Below are positions 31,778 to 41,076 of a stretch of DNA of 60,608 nucleotides, in pieces; position 1 is the stretch's first letter; each line of letters starts with the position of its first letter. The notes under the pieces are model-generated. The model was not told the origin of the DNA. It worked only from the letters and a program-made list of their open reading frames with translations, and did not search any database. The translations under genes were made by a program, and so were the position numbers. The DNA is from an uncultured Hyphomicrobiales bacterium (GTDB lineage: Bacteria; Pseudomonadota; Alphaproteobacteria; Rhizobiales; Beijerinckiaceae), in the NCBI GenBank assembly GCA_903932535.1, contig CAIZGR010000311.1:1-60608 (forward strand). The letters are read 5' to 3'.

Positions 31778-34630
31778 TCACTGCGCCGCCTGAACGACCG
31801 GGAAGCAGATCTCCACCAGCGTGCCGTGGTCGCGGCGGCTCTTGATCGAGAACTCGGCCTTGTTGGCCTCGACCAGCGCCTTGGTCAGCGGCAGGCCGAG
31901 GCCGACGCCGCCCTTGCGTCCGCCCCGGCCGACTTGGCCGAAGGGCTCCAGCGCGACGCCGACCTCGCTCTCGTTCATGCCCACGCCCGTGTCGCGCACC
32001 CGGATCACCGCCTGGCCCGCCGCGTCGACCGCCGTCGACACGATCACCTGTCCGCCCGGCTCGTTGAACTTCACCGCGTTGGACATCAGGTTCAGCATGA
32101 TTTGGCGCAGCGAGCGCTCGTCGACCATCACCCGCGGCAGGCGGTCGTACAGCGACACCCGCATGATGATCCGCTCGCGCGCAGCCTGCGGCTGCATCAG
32201 CGACACGCAGTCCCGGATGAGGCTGTTGGCGTCCACGGGGGCGAAGGCGAGCTCGAGCTTGCCCGATTCGATCTTGCTGAGATCCAGCAGGTCGTCGGCG
32301 AGACTCATGATGTGGCGGCCCGAGGTGTGGATGTCCTTGAGATAGTCGCGATAGCGCTCGTTGCCGATCGGGCCGAACCGCTCCTCCATCATCACCTCGG
32401 CGAAGCCCAGGATGGCGTGGAGCGGCGTGCGGATCTCGTGGCTGACGTGCGCGAGAAACTCGGTCTTGGCGGCGCTGGCGGCGTGCGCCGCGTCGCGCGC
32501 GGCCGTCAGCCGGCGCTCCGCCTCGCGTTCGCGCCGCACGTCGCGGAAGAGCGCGCAATAGTGGGGCGCGTCCGGCGCGCCGACCCGCGCCAGCGTCAGC
32601 GTCAGCGCCAGCGGCGCCCCGTCGCGGTTGCGGCCGACGACGGCGGTCGGCGCTTCGGACGCTATGCCGTTCTCGAGGCGGCTGAGGTTCTCGAGCCCCA
32701 CCGTCGCCGCCGGGTGGCTTTGCGGCGCGAGCAGCATCAGCACGCTTTCGCCCATGACCTCCCGCTCGCCGTAGCCGAACAGCCCTTGCGCCGACAGGTT
32801 GAAGGACTGGATGCGGCCGGCCGAATCGAGCACCACCGCGCCGTCCGTCGCGAGCGCGAGCATCTCGACGAGGTCGTCGTCGAAGCCGCCCGCCTCCGTC
32901 TCGCCGTCGCCGCCCGGCCGCGCGCCCCCGTGTCCGGCGAGCCTCGCCGGCCGCAGCATCATGAGCGTGGCGGGAGCGCCGTCCCAGACGATGGCTTGCG
33001 CGCGGCCTTCGACCGCGAGCGCCTCACCCTGGCCTGTGAAGATGGAGAAGGCGCCGTCGTCGGTGTCCGGCAGGGTCGGCCGGCCGTCTCCGCGGAACAT
33101 CGCCGCCAAGCCGTCGGAAGACTCGAAATGCTCCAAGTCCCGGTAGCCGAGCAGCGCGAGCAGCGTCTGGTTGACGTAAAGCGGCTGCGCGTCGCGCGCG
33201 ACGAGCACGCCGAGGGGAAGCCGGTCGAGCAGCGTCAGCGCGTTGCGCAGGACCGGCACGGCGGCCGGATCGCCCTCGGGCCGGCGCTTTTGCTGCTCGT
33301 CGCCGGGCGTGGCGGCGGTCGCGTCCCTGAGGGCTTCAGGCGCGGCGTCGCTCGATTCCGCCCGTCGCTCAGATGCGGGCGGAGGCGCGTCGTGGCGGGA
33401 CGAGGGCGGGCGCCCGACGAGCGCGCGCGCGATCTCCCGGAACGCCTCGCGCTCCGCCTTGCTGAGTTCGATGCCGCCGTCGCCGGAATCCCCGAACTCC
33501 TGCGGTCTCGACGCGTCGAAGGCCCCCGGGCGGATCGGGACGACCTTCGGCGGCGCAGGCGGGGGCGAATGGCCATGCCGGAGGACATAAATCTCGGCCG
33601 TGCGCTCCGGCCCGCCGAGCGGGTCCGGCGGCGCAGCGGATTCGGGCGGCGGCTGGGCCGGTTGATCGGCTGCGGGAGGCTCCCGGGTCGCCGCGACGCG
33701 CTCCGACGCCTTCTCCTCGCGGCCGGGCTCGACCGCCGGCGCCGAGGAAGATTCCGGGATCGCCGGTCCTTCCGCCGCCCGAGCGGTTTCCCCGGCGCCC
33801 GGCGCCGGGGCCGGCGCAGCCGGCGTCGCCGCGTCGATCGGCTCGCCGATCGTCCCGAAGCCTCGGAAGCCGGCGAAATCGCGCGCGCCGTCGAACAGTG
33901 GCGCGCCGGCAAACGTGATCGGGAGCGTTCGGGCGCCGTCGCCGGCGCGCCACAGGACGGTGAGGCCGGAGAAGGTCTCCCGCTTCGCCGCAGCGGCGGC
34001 GAGGGCGTCGCCGTTCTGGACTCCGTCGCCGAGGCATGCCGCCTCGATCGCCTCGCCGGCCTTCGGCGCGCGAGTCCCGAGCGCCGCGGCGAGCGACGGG
34101 TCGGGCGCGCCGAACCGTCCCTCCCTGTCCAGGCTCCAGAGAAACCGCGACCGCCGGGGCGGCTCGACCGTCGGCGAGACCGCGGGGGGCGCCGGCGCGC
34201 CGGAGTCCGTAAAGACGGTCGGCGCTTCCCCCGCGAACCCGGCGTCGTCGGCTGCAAGAACAAGGAACGCCGCGCCATCGGGCGCGACGACGCGGAGGCA
34301 GCGCACGTTGGCGCCTTTCGGCCGCACGCCGTCGAAGCGGCGCATGCGTTCGAGCCTCGGGCCGTCTGCGACCGGCAACGTGGCGGCCAGATGGCGCATG
34401 CGCCGCGCGCCGGGGCCGTCTCCCGCCAGGAACCGCCTCTGGAAGTCGGCCCGATCCGCGGCCCCGAGGAACGCCAGACCGAAAGGGGTGACGGCGACGG
34501 CTCGTCCGACCGCGTCGACGAGCGCGATCGGCAAGCCGACGCCCGCCGGCTGCGCGCCGGCCAAAAGCGCGTCCGCCGCCTCCGGCGTCAGAGCGCTGTC
34601 TGCAGAGTCCCTCGACGGCGGAAGCTTCAA
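31778..34630 (-). CDS. PAS histidine kinase of the PdhS/DivJ/CbrA type
   Basis: A 950-residue sensor kinase without membrane helices. Residues 1-240 have two weak PAS-like stretches; about 245-450 is a low-complexity Pro/Ala/Glu linker; two PAS domains follow (LDRLPLGVLVARDAQPLYVN near 465 and LALATDGAVVLDSAGRIQSF near 590). The kinase core has the phosphorylated His in HVSHEIRTPLHAILGFAEVM near residue 730, the N box NLMSNAVKFNEPGG, G1 DTGVGM and G2 GGVGLGLPLTKAL. The core sequence, with EERFGPIGNERYRDYLKDIH, matches the cell-cycle kinases that act on DivK and the CtrA pathway in Hyphomicrobiales. Its response regulator is not adjacent. Naming among PdhS, DivJ, PleC and CbrA is not possible by eye. 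Confidence 0.88.
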   Translation of the reverse strand: MKLPPSRDSADSALTPEAADALLAGAQPAGVGLPIALVDAVGRAVAVTPFGLAFLGAADRADFQRRFLAGDGPGARRMRHLAATLPVADGPRLERMRRFDGVRPKGANVRCLRVVAPDGAAFLVLAADDAGFAGEAPTVFTDSGAPAPPAVSPTVEPPRRSRFLWSLDREGRFGAPDPSLAAALGTRAPKAGEAIEAACLGDGVQNGDALAAAAAKRETFSGLTVLWRAGDGARTLPITFAGAPLFDGARDFAGFRGFGTIGEPIDAATPAAPAPAPGAGETARAAEGPAIPESSSAPAVEPGREEKASERVAATREPPAADQPAQPPPESAAPPDPLGGPERTAEIYVLRHGHSPPPAPPKVVPIRPGAFDASRPQEFGDSGDGGIELSKAEREAFREIARALVGRPPSSRHDAPPPASERRAESSDAAPEALRDATAATPGDEQQKRRPEGDPAAVPVLRNALTLLDRLPLGVLVARDAQPLYVNQTLLALLGYRDLEHFESSDGLAAMFRGDGRPTLPDTDDGAFSIFTGQGEALAVEGRAQAIVWDGAPATLMMLRPARLAGHGGARPGGDGETEAGGFDDDLVEMLALATDGAVVLDSAGRIQSFNLSAQGLFGYGEREVMGESVLMLLAPQSHPAATVGLENLSRLENGIASEAPTAVVGRNRDGAPLALTLTLARVGAPDAPHYCALFRDVRREREAERRLTAARDAAHAASAAKTEFLAHVSHEIRTPLHAILGFAEVMMEERFGPIGNERYRDYLKDIHTSGRHIMSLADDLLDLSKIESGKLELAFAPVDANSLIRDCVSLMQPQAARERIIMRVSLYDRLPRVMVDERSLRQIMLNLMSNAVKFNEPGGQVIVSTAVDAAGQAVIRVRDTGVGMNESEVGVALEPFGQVGRGGRKGGVGLGLPLTKALVEANKAEFSIKSRRDHGTLVEICFPVVQAAQ

Positions 34631-34786
34631 GATCGGCTCGCTATGGCACGCTCGGCCGGGCGCACTCCAGAATCGCCTACGCCCCCGACTGTTAGCAATT
34701 CTTTAACGCTGTTCGAAAGAATCCACCACGCTTCGCATAGGGCGGATTTTCGCTCAGGGCTAAAATTTTTTGGTGCGGCGCAAAAT

Positions 34787-34805
34787 TATGTTGCACTGCA
34801 ACAAA
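34787..34805 (+). promoter_or_regulatory. TTGC/GCAA palindrome before the phasin genes
   Basis: Around 34791-34803 the sequence TTGCACTGCAA forms a near-perfect inverted repeat (TTGC-ACT-GCAA) about 65 bases before the phasin ATG. PhaR/PhaF-type repressors of phasin genes bind TTGC-rich palindromes in other bacteria, so an operator is plausible. This assignment is inferred. Confidence 0.4.
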
Positions 34806-34865
34806 GTCTGCGATATAGGGTGCCGGACGGTGGTCGAAACCACCTTGACCAACCCAACGGGAATC

Positions 34866-35234
34866 ATGACGATGGCCGCTTCTCCTTTCGAAGTCCCGAA
34901 TGACTTGCGTGATTTTGCCGAGCGCAGCGTCGAGCAGGCGCGCAAGGCGTTTGAAGGTTTTCTCGCAGTGGCGCAGCGGACCGCGGGCGCGGCAGGCGAC
35001 GTCCCCGGCGTGCAGGGCGGGGTCAAGAACGTCGCCACGCACGTCCTGACCTACACGGAGCAGAACGTAAACGCCGCTTTCGACTTGGCGGGCAAGCTCG
35101 TCCGGGCGAAGGACCCGCAGGAGGCGTTCGCGCTCCAGAGCGAGTACCTGAAGACCCAGCTCACCGCGTTGCAGACGCAGGCGAAGGAGCTCGGCGCCGC
35201 GCTTCAGAAGAGCGTGACCCCAGGTTCGCACTGA
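34866..35234 (+). CDS. Phasin family protein (first of two)
   Basis: A 122-residue amphipathic helical protein that coats polyhydroxyalkanoate granules. The N-terminus MTMAASPFEVPNDLRDFAER and the core SVEQARKAFEGFLAVAQRT, AALQ and QEAFALQSEYLKTQLTALQ are typical of the short phasins of Hyphomicrobiales. The start at 34866 is chosen by homology; a second ATG lies two codons on. The upstream region (34760-34810) contains unusually AT-rich DNA with TTGCACTGCAACA, which may be the regulator site, since PhaR-type repressors bind TGCNNNGCA-like motifs. It is followed 52 bases later by a second phasin gene. Confidence 0.88.
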   Translation: MTMAASPFEVPNDLRDFAERSVEQARKAFEGFLAVAQRTAGAAGDVPGVQGGVKNVATHVLTYTEQNVNAAFDLAGKLVRAKDPQEAFALQSEYLKTQLTALQTQAKELGAALQKSVTPGSH

Positions 35235-35286
35235 CCCCTCGAAGACCGCTCGAATCCCGCCAACTCGAAACATCACGAGCTTGAAC

Positions 35287-35820
35287 ATGGCCAACAGGAA
35301 AAGCGCCGCGGCCCAGGCCGCAGCCGAAGGCGAGCCCGACCTCCAGAACCCCCAGGTCGAGCCCGACCTGCCGAATGAGTTCATGCCCGACGCCGCCGAA
35401 GCGCTCGAGGCGATCGTCGAGCCTGCCATGGAAATGCAGGAGACCGTTCGCAACGCGCTGCAGAAGGGCGTCGTGGAGACCCGCGCAGCCTTCGTGAAAG
35501 CCAAGGCGTCGGCCGACGACGCGGCCAATGCGTTCGAACTGAGCTTCGCCGCCGCCAAGGACGGCGTGGTCGCCTTCAACGCCAAGGCGCTCGCTGCGGT
35601 CCGCGCCAATGCGGAAGCCAACTTCGATTTCGTCAAGGCGTCGCTCGAGGTCAAGTCGGTGAGCGATCTCGTCACGCTCCAGAGCGACTTCGCCCGCAAG
35701 CAGACTGACGCGGTCGTCGTGCAGTTCAAGGATCTCGCCGAACTGGCGAAGAAGACGGTCGTCGAGACCATCGAGCCGATCAAGGATCAGGTGACGAAGT
35801 CGTTCAAGATCGCCGTCTGA
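35287..35820 (+). CDS. Phasin family protein (second of two)
   Basis: A 177-residue phasin with an extended acidic N-terminus (AAAEGEPDLQNPQVEPDLPN) before the helical phasin region (about residues 40-170: NALQKGVVETRAAFVKAKAS, FDFVKASLEVKSVSDLVTLQ, SDFARKQTDAVVVQFKDL). The ATG at 35287 is used; a TTG six bases upstream is an alternative. It probably shares a transcript with the first phasin and ends before a 9-bp hairpin. Function: granule surface and size control, and possibly interaction with PHA regulators. The acidic N-terminus is the main difference from its neighbour. Confidence 0.86.
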   Translation: MANRKSAAAQAAAEGEPDLQNPQVEPDLPNEFMPDAAEALEAIVEPAMEMQETVRNALQKGVVETRAAFVKAKASADDAANAFELSFAAAKDGVVAFNAKALAAVRANAEANFDFVKASLEVKSVSDLVTLQSDFARKQTDAVVVQFKDLAELAKKTVVETIEPIKDQVTKSFKIAV

Positions 35821-35836
35821 TCTGAAATCTTGTTCC

Positions 35837-35859
35837 ATGGCGCGATCCTTTCGCGCCAT
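35837..35859 (+). terminator. Hairpin after the second phasin gene
   Basis: ATGGCGCGA (35837-35845) pairs with TCGCGCCAT (35851-35859) around a 5-base loop, 16 bases past the phasin stop. No T-run follows, so termination strength is uncertain. Confidence 0.5.
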
Positions 35860-35921
35860 ACCTGGAGTTCAGCGCCGCGTGCCTTGGCAGGCGGCGTTCT
35901 GCTGTTTGCGGCGCGCCGCGA

Positions 35922-36566
35922 TCATCGCATCAACGCCTGGACGCCCGCCTGCAGCGCTCGGGCTGCATAGAGGGTCGCGAGCGGGCGGCGGCCCGTTGCT
36001 GTCGGCGGCTGCGCCGGCGTGGCCGGCAGGTGGATGAAGATCGCGGGAACGGTCGTCGTCGCGCCGGCGAGATGACGCAGCACGCGGTAGTAGAGGTGGT
36101 TGCAAACATAATCGCCGGCGTTCATGGAAACCCGCACGGGGACGCCGGCGTCGCGGATGGCGCGGGCGACCGCGTCCGCGCCCTTCGCTTCGAGCCGCAC
36201 CGGACCCTCGGCGGCGACGCCGAGCGCCCCTAGGTTGTCTATGGCCGTTGCGCTCACCCGACTGCGCGCGAACCGCTCGACGCAAATCAATCTGCGCCTC
36301 GCCGCTTGGCCGGTCATCAGCACGACGCTCGGCCGCAGACGCTCGAACGCCTCGAGGAACTCCGCAACGCACACCTCGTAGGCGCACGACAAGACTCGCG
36401 TCACCACGACGGCGTCGCCGGAGCGCCAGCCGTGAATCCGTTTCGCCGCTTCCTCGGACGCGTTGACGGTCTCGCCGCCGAACGGCTCGAAGGCGGTGAC
36501 CAGCGCCGTTCGCGCGCCCTTCGGCTCAGGCGAAGAGCGAGCCCCGGTCGCCGAGTCTGCGCACAT
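35922..36566 (-). CDS. pcp: Pyroglutamyl-peptidase I (pyrrolidone-carboxylate peptidase)
   Basis: A 214-residue cytosolic cysteine peptidase that removes N-terminal pyroglutamate. The triad is visible: Glu in the RLICVERFARSR region near residue 97 (family GRxxxxxERxA), Cys in SMNAGDYVCNHLYYRVL near 154, and His in FIHLPATPAQ near 180. The N-terminal strand ALVTAFEPFGGETVNASEEA is diagnostic. The called start overlaps the end of the acyl-CoA dehydrogenase gene by 41 bases on the same strand; no internal Met precedes the first strand, so either the overlap is real or a GTG inside is used. Part of an apparent three-gene operon with the two dehydrogenases. Confidence 0.87.
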   Translation of the reverse strand: MCADSATGARSSPEPKGARTALVTAFEPFGGETVNASEEAAKRIHGWRSGDAVVVTRVLSCAYEVCVAEFLEAFERLRPSVVLMTGQAARRRLICVERFARSRVSATAIDNLGALGVAAEGPVRLEAKGADAVARAIRDAGVPVRVSMNAGDYVCNHLYYRVLRHLAGATTTVPAIFIHLPATPAQPPTATGRRPLATLYAARALQAGVQALMR

Positions 36567-37671
36567 GCAGGTCCGCGTCGCCGAAAGCCGCGTCGATCAT
36601 GGTCAGGCGCTTGAACAAGTGGCCGACCTTGTACTCGAAGGTCATGGCGATTCCTCCATGCATCTGGACGGCCTGCTGTCCGATGAATTTCGCCGACCGG
36701 CCGATCTGGACCTTGGCGGCCGAGATCGCCTTGGCGCGCTCGGCGGCGTTGTCCTCGGCGGCGCTCATAGTGGCGAAAAACATCATGCTGCGCGCCTGCT
36801 CGAGCGCGACGACCATGTCGGAGGCGCGATGCTGCAGCGCCTGGAACGAACCGATGGCGACGCCGAACTGCTTGCGCGTCTTCATATACTCGACCGTCAT
36901 CGCGAGCGCTTCGCTCATCGCGCCGACCGCCTCGGCCGAAAGCGCCGCGATCGTCTCGTCGACCGCGCGCTCGATGACCGGCAGTCCGCCTTCCGGGGAC
37001 CCGAGCACGTTCGCCGGCTCGACCCGGACCTTCGCGAAGCCGATCTCCGCGGCGCGCCTGCCGTCCTGGGTCGGATAGCCGCGGCGCGTCACGCCGGGCG
37101 CGTCGGCGTCGACGAGGAAAAGACCGATCCCGTCGCGGTCGCGCCGTTCGCCCGCGACCCGGGCCGAGACGATGAAGGCGCCGGCGCTGTCGCCGTTGAG
37201 GACGAGCCCCTTCTCGCCGTCGAGCACGAAGGCGGCGCCGTCCCTGCGCGCAGTCAGCCCGACGTCGTTCAGGTCGAACCCGGACTGCTTCTCGGCGTGG
37301 GCGAAGCTCAGGCGCAGATCGCCCGCCGCGATCCGGCCGATCAGTTCGGCGCGCCTTTCCGCATTCGCCGCGTGCCTGATCAGCCCGCCGCAAAGGACGA
37401 CGGTCTCGAGATAGGGTTCGAGCGCCAGCGCCTTGCCGAACGCCTCCATCACGATCATCGCCTCGACCGCGCCGCCGCCGAAGCCGCCGTCCTCCTCCGG
37501 GAACGGCGCGCCGAGCAGGCCGAGGCCGGCGTATTCGCGCCACAGGGCCTCGCTGAAACCGGCCGGGGTCGCCTTATACGCCTTGCGGGCCTCGAAATCG
37601 TAACGCTGCTTCATCAGCCGCGCGACGTTGTCGCCCAGCATCTGCTGCTCGCTGTTCAGTTCGAAATCCAT
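36526..37671 (-). CDS. Acyl-CoA dehydrogenase, second of a pair
   Basis: A 381-residue FAD flavoenzyme of the acyl-CoA dehydrogenase superfamily. The N-terminal helical domain starts MDFELNSEQQMLGDNVARLM; the middle beta domain contains FAHAEKQSGFDLNDVGLTAR; the C-terminal helices contain EYMKTRKQFGVAIGSFQALQ near residue 265 and HGGIAMTFEYKVGHLFKRL near 345. The usual catalytic-base region differs from fatty acyl enzymes, as in many pairs that act on steroid, aromatic or branched acyl-CoAs as heterodimers (FadE pairs). It begins 3 bases after the stop of a second dehydrogenase, so the two are probably one complex. The substrate cannot be determined. Confidence 0.9.
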   Translation of the reverse strand: MDFELNSEQQMLGDNVARLMKQRYDFEARKAYKATPAGFSEALWREYAGLGLLGAPFPEEDGGFGGGAVEAMIVMEAFGKALALEPYLETVVLCGGLIRHAANAERRAELIGRIAAGDLRLSFAHAEKQSGFDLNDVGLTARRDGAAFVLDGEKGLVLNGDSAGAFIVSARVAGERRDRDGIGLFLVDADAPGVTRRGYPTQDGRRAAEIGFAKVRVEPANVLGSPEGGLPVIERAVDETIAALSAEAVGAMSEALAMTVEYMKTRKQFGVAIGSFQALQHRASDMVVALEQARSMMFFATMSAAEDNAAERAKAISAAKVQIGRSAKFIGQQAVQMHGGIAMTFEYKVGHLFKRLTMIDAAFGDADLHVRRLGDRGSLFA

Positions 37672-37674
37672 GGT

Positions 37675-38865
37675 TCAGAGCCCCAGAATGGCCTTGGCGA
37701 TGATGCTGCGCTGAATCTCGTTCGAGCCGCCGTAGATCGTCACCTTGCGCGTATTGAAATAGTTCGGCGCGGCCGGGCCCGCCCAGTCGGGGCCGGCCGG
37801 CGGCTCGTTGGTCAGCGCCTCCGGGTCCTCGTAGGGGAGCGTGTAGGGGCCGACGACCTCCATCAACAGCTCGGTCGTCGCCTGCTGGATTTCCGAGCCC
37901 TTGATCTTCAGGACCGACGAGGCCGGATCGGGCTTGCCGTCGCGCCGGCTGTTCGAGATGACGCGCATCTGGGTCATCTCCAGCGCCTTCAACTCGACCT
38001 CGACCGAGGCGAGCCGCGCGCGGAAGAACGGATCGTCTATCTTAGGCCCCGAGCCGTAGACGGTAATAGCGGCCAGTTCCCGCACCCGATCGAGCCGGCC
38101 CTTGGAAATGCCGACCCGGGCGATGCCGTTGCGCTCGTTGGCGAGCAGGAACTTGGCGTAGTCCCAGCCCTTGTTCTCCTCGCCGACGAGGGCGTCGAGC
38201 GGAGCGCGGACGTCGTCGAAAAACACCTCGTTCACCTCATGGCCGCCGTCGATCGTCTGGATCGGCCGCACCGTGACGCCCGGGCTCTTCATGTCGACAA
38301 GGAAGAACGAGATGCCCTCCTGCTTCTTGGCCTGCGGATTGGTGCGGGCGAGGACGAAGATCCAGTCGGCGTATTGCGCCATGGTCGTCCAGGTCTTCTG
38401 GCCGGAGACGACCCAGGAATCGCCGTCGCGCTTGGCCGTTGTGCGCAGGCTCGCGAGGTCCGATCCGGCGCCGGGCTCCGAGAAGCCCTGGCACCACCAG
38501 TCGCTCAGATCCACGATGCCCGGCAGGAAGCGCTGCTTCTGTTCCTGAGAGCCGAAGGTGTAGATGACCGGTCCGACCATGTTGACGCCGAAGGCGATGG
38601 CTTCGGGCGCGTAACCGCGCTGAACCTCGTCGAGGAAGATCGACTGCTTGACCGGACCCCAGCCCGTCCCGCCCCACTCGACCGGCCAGTGGGCGACCGA
38701 CCAGCCCTTTTGCGCGAGAATCCGGGTCCAGCGGACGTAGTCGTCCTTGGCGAGCCGGCGGCCGGCGACGCTTTTCTCGCGGATCGAAGCTGGCAGATTG
38801 TCGCGGACGAAAGCGCGCACCTCGTCCCGGAACGCGAGTTCGTCCTCGGTCAGTCGCAGGTCCAT
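37675..38865 (-). CDS. Acyl-CoA dehydrogenase, first of a pair
   Basis: A 396-residue acyl-CoA dehydrogenase. The start at 38865 follows GGAGGGCGACCC and gives the typical MDLRLTEDELAFRDEVRAFV. Domain features are WPVEWGGTGWGPVKQSIFLD near residue 60, CQGFSEPGAGSDLASLRTTA near 125 (FAD and substrate site), GQKTWTTMAQYADWIFVLAR near 155 and the C-terminal YGGSNEIQRSIIAKAILGL that binds FAD. It heads the likely operon with the second dehydrogenase and pcp. The family member resembles the FadE6/FadE17-type large subunits of heteromeric enzymes; the exact pathway is open. Confidence 0.92.
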   Translation of the reverse strand: MDLRLTEDELAFRDEVRAFVRDNLPASIREKSVAGRRLAKDDYVRWTRILAQKGWSVAHWPVEWGGTGWGPVKQSIFLDEVQRGYAPEAIAFGVNMVGPVIYTFGSQEQKQRFLPGIVDLSDWWCQGFSEPGAGSDLASLRTTAKRDGDSWVVSGQKTWTTMAQYADWIFVLARTNPQAKKQEGISFFLVDMKSPGVTVRPIQTIDGGHEVNEVFFDDVRAPLDALVGEENKGWDYAKFLLANERNGIARVGISKGRLDRVRELAAITVYGSGPKIDDPFFRARLASVEVELKALEMTQMRVISNSRRDGKPDPASSVLKIKGSEIQQATTELLMEVVGPYTLPYEDPEALTNEPPAGPDWAGPAAPNYFNTRKVTIYGGSNEIQRSIIAKAILGL

Positions 38866-39019
38866 GGGTCGCCCTCCGTCCTCGTCCTTCGCGCGAAGGC
38901 GTTGGCCTTCGTTGCGGCGCAATTTCAGCCTTCGCCGCGGCCGCGTCAACCCGGGCGAACAGGAGCGGCGGCGTCTCGCCGCCCCGGTGCGCGAGACGCG
39001 CCTCCTCCGCGCATACCCG

Positions 39020-39260
39020 CTAGAACGGGTTCGGGAAGCTCTTGCCGTGCCGGCGCATCCGGGCGGCCGATTGGCGTGCGCGGCGCTTGCTTTCGTTGTC
39101 GTCGTTCCATCGCTGGTCGAACGGCGACGACGCCCGGGTCGGAATTCTCTGTCCATGGCCGTACGGCCATAAGACGGCGACGTTCGGGTCTGGGCGGGGC
39201 GGCGACGGGCGCAGCGATCAGAGCCGCCGCGAGGCCGGTCGGCGCGAACGTCCCGAGCAT
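39020..39260 (-). pseudogene. Small secreted protein gene with a frameshift
   Basis: From an ATG at 39260 behind a strong GAGGAGGAAACC the frame encodes a signal-like leader MLGTFAPTGLAAALIAAPVA, then goes out of register near 39191-39203, in a C/G run. In the frame one base over, the sequence continues as DPNVAVLWPYGHGQRIPTRA and on to RMRRHGKSFPNPF and a TAG at 39020-39022. The span is 241 bases, one more than a multiple of three, so removing a single C in the run restores a 79-residue protein. Either a sequencing error or a real recent frameshift. Function unknown. Confidence 0.55.
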
Positions 39261-39455
39261 GGTTTCCTCCTCGAAAGTTTGCCTCGAGCGTAAACGCGAG
39301 AGGCGGTTGATCGAGTCCCGGCCCGGCGGCGGCGCCCCGACCTATTGTGGGCATAGGCGCGCCGGCTTTGCCTTTCGCAGCCTTTTCCGGCCGCGTTCGC
39401 CCGTGCTATGGCGCTGCGGCCCGCTGGCTTCGCGGCGGCGAGGAGCACAAGGTCG

Positions 39456-41057
39456 ATGCCGGAAGATATCGTCAAGATCGGGCGCGCGCTGATCTCGGTT
39501 TCCGACAAGACGGGGCTCGTCGACCTCGGGCGGGCGCTGGCGGGGCGCGGGGTCGAGATCCTGTCCACGGGCGGGACGGCGGCGGCGCTCGGCGAGGCCG
39601 GGCTTCCCGTCGTGGACGTGGCGCAGGTCACAGGGTTTCCCGAAATGATGGACGGGCGGGTGAAGACCCTGCATCCCCGCATCCATGGCGGGCTGCTTGC
39701 GATCCGCGCCGATCCGTCGCATCAGGCGGCGCTGATCGCCAACGACATCGCCACCATCGACCTCGTGATCGTCAACCTCTATCCCTTCGAGGCGACGCTC
39801 GGGCGCGGCGCGTCGTTCGAGGACAAGATCGAGAACATCGACATCGGCGGCCCGGCTCTGGTGCGCGGCGCGGCCAAGAACCACGAGGACGTGGTCGTGA
39901 TCGTCGACGTCGCCGACTATGCCGGCCTCCTCGCCGAACTCGAGGGCCGGGACGGCGCAACCTGCCTCGCCTTCCGCCGCCGCATGGCCCAGAAGGCCTA
40001 TGCCCGCACGGCCGCCTACGACGCGGCGATCTCCAACTGGCTCGCCGCCGAGATCGGCGAGACGACGCCGAAGTGGCGCGCCTTCGGCGGCGTGCTTCAC
40101 GAAAGCTTCGGCGCGCTGCGCTACGGCGAGAACCCGCACCAGGGCGCGGCGCTCTACCTCACCGCCGAGACGCGCCCCGGCGTCGCGACAGCGCGGCAAG
40201 TCCAGGGCAAGGCGCTCTCCTACAACAACATCAACGACACCGACGCGGCTTACGAGCTGGTCGCCGAGTTCGATCCCGCCGAGACCGCCGCGGTCGCGAT
40301 CATCAAGCACGCCAACCCCTGCGGGGTCGCGGTCGGCGGGACGCTGCTCGAGGCTTACGAGAAAGCGCTCGCCTGCGACTCGGTCTCGGCCTTCGGCGGC
40401 ATCGTCGCGTTGAACCGGCGGCTCGACGCGGCTGCGGCGAAAAAGATCGTCGAGATCTTCACCGAGGTCATCATCGCCCCCGAGGCCGACGACGAGGCGA
40501 TCGCGATCGTGGCGTCGAAGAAGAACCTCCGGCTGATGATCGCCGGGAGCCTGCCCGACCCGCGGGCGAAGAGTCTCACGGTGCGCACCGTCGCCGGCGG
40601 CCTGCTGGTGCAGGACCGCGACAGCGGCGCGCTCGACGAGGCCACGCTGAAAGTGGTGACCAAACGGGCGCCGACTCCAGCCGAGCTCGCCGACCTGAAG
40701 ATGGCCTGGAAGGTGGCCAAGCACGTCAAGTCGAACGCCATCGTCTATGTGAAGGACGGTTCGACCGCCGGGGTCGGCGCGGGGCAGATGTCGCGCATCG
40801 ATTCGGCCCGCGTGGCGGCGCTCAAGGCGCTCGACGCCGCCAAAGCCGCCGGCTGGCCCGAGCCGCGCACCCAGGGCTCGGTCGTCGCCTCCGACGCCTT
40901 CTTCCCCTTCGCCGACGGCCTCCTGTCGGCGATCGAGGCGGGCGCCGCCGCCGTCATCCAGCCCGGTGGGTCGGTGCGCGACGCGGAAGTGATCGCGGCG
41001 GCGGACGAAGCCGGAGTGGCGATGGTCTTCACCGGAATCCGCCATTTCCGGCACTGA
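39456..41057 (+). CDS. purH: Bifunctional AICAR transformylase / IMP cyclohydrolase
   Basis: Performs the last two steps of IMP synthesis. The start at 39456 ([20 protein letters not shown]) follows a GAGGAG site; the ATG at 39408 is less likely. 533 residues. The N-terminal MGS-like cyclohydrolase domain (about 8-150) has [31 protein letters not shown] and [17 protein letters not shown]; the C-terminal AICAR formyltransferase domain has [13 protein letters not shown] near 225, [20 protein letters not shown] near 250, [14 protein letters not shown] near 280 and [20 protein letters not shown] near 480. It is followed by a perfect 16-bp hairpin. Confidence 0.97.
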   Translation: MPEDIVKIGRALISVSDKTGLVDLGRALAGRGVEILSTGGTAAALGEAGLPVVDVAQVTGFPEMMDGRVKTLHPRIHGGLLAIRADPSHQAALIANDIATIDLVIVNLYPFEATLGRGASFEDKIENIDIGGPALVRGAAKNHEDVVVIVDVADYAGLLAELEGRDGATCLAFRRRMAQKAYARTAAYDAAISNWLAAEIGETTPKWRAFGGVLHESFGALRYGENPHQGAALYLTAETRPGVATARQVQGKALSYNNINDTDAAYELVAEFDPAETAAVAIIKHANPCGVAVGGTLLEAYEKALACDSVSAFGGIVALNRRLDAAAAKKIVEIFTEVIIAPEADDEAIAIVASKKNLRLMIAGSLPDPRAKSLTVRTVAGGLLVQDRDSGALDEATLKVVTKRAPTPAELADLKMAWKVAKHVKSNAIVYVKDGSTAGVGAGQMSRIDSARVAALKALDAAKAAGWPEPRTQGSVVASDAFFPFADGLLSAIEAGAAAVIQPGGSVRDAEVIAAADEAGVAMVFTGIRHFRH

Positions 41058-41076
41058 TCGGGCCGGCGCCGAAACC

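Noticed and set aside
31826..34903. A 1,025-codon plus-strand frame antisense to the histidine kinase
   Set aside because: It is rich in Arg, Ala and Gly, has no ribosome site or family motif, and mirrors the codon structure of the kinase gene; a typical high-GC shadow.
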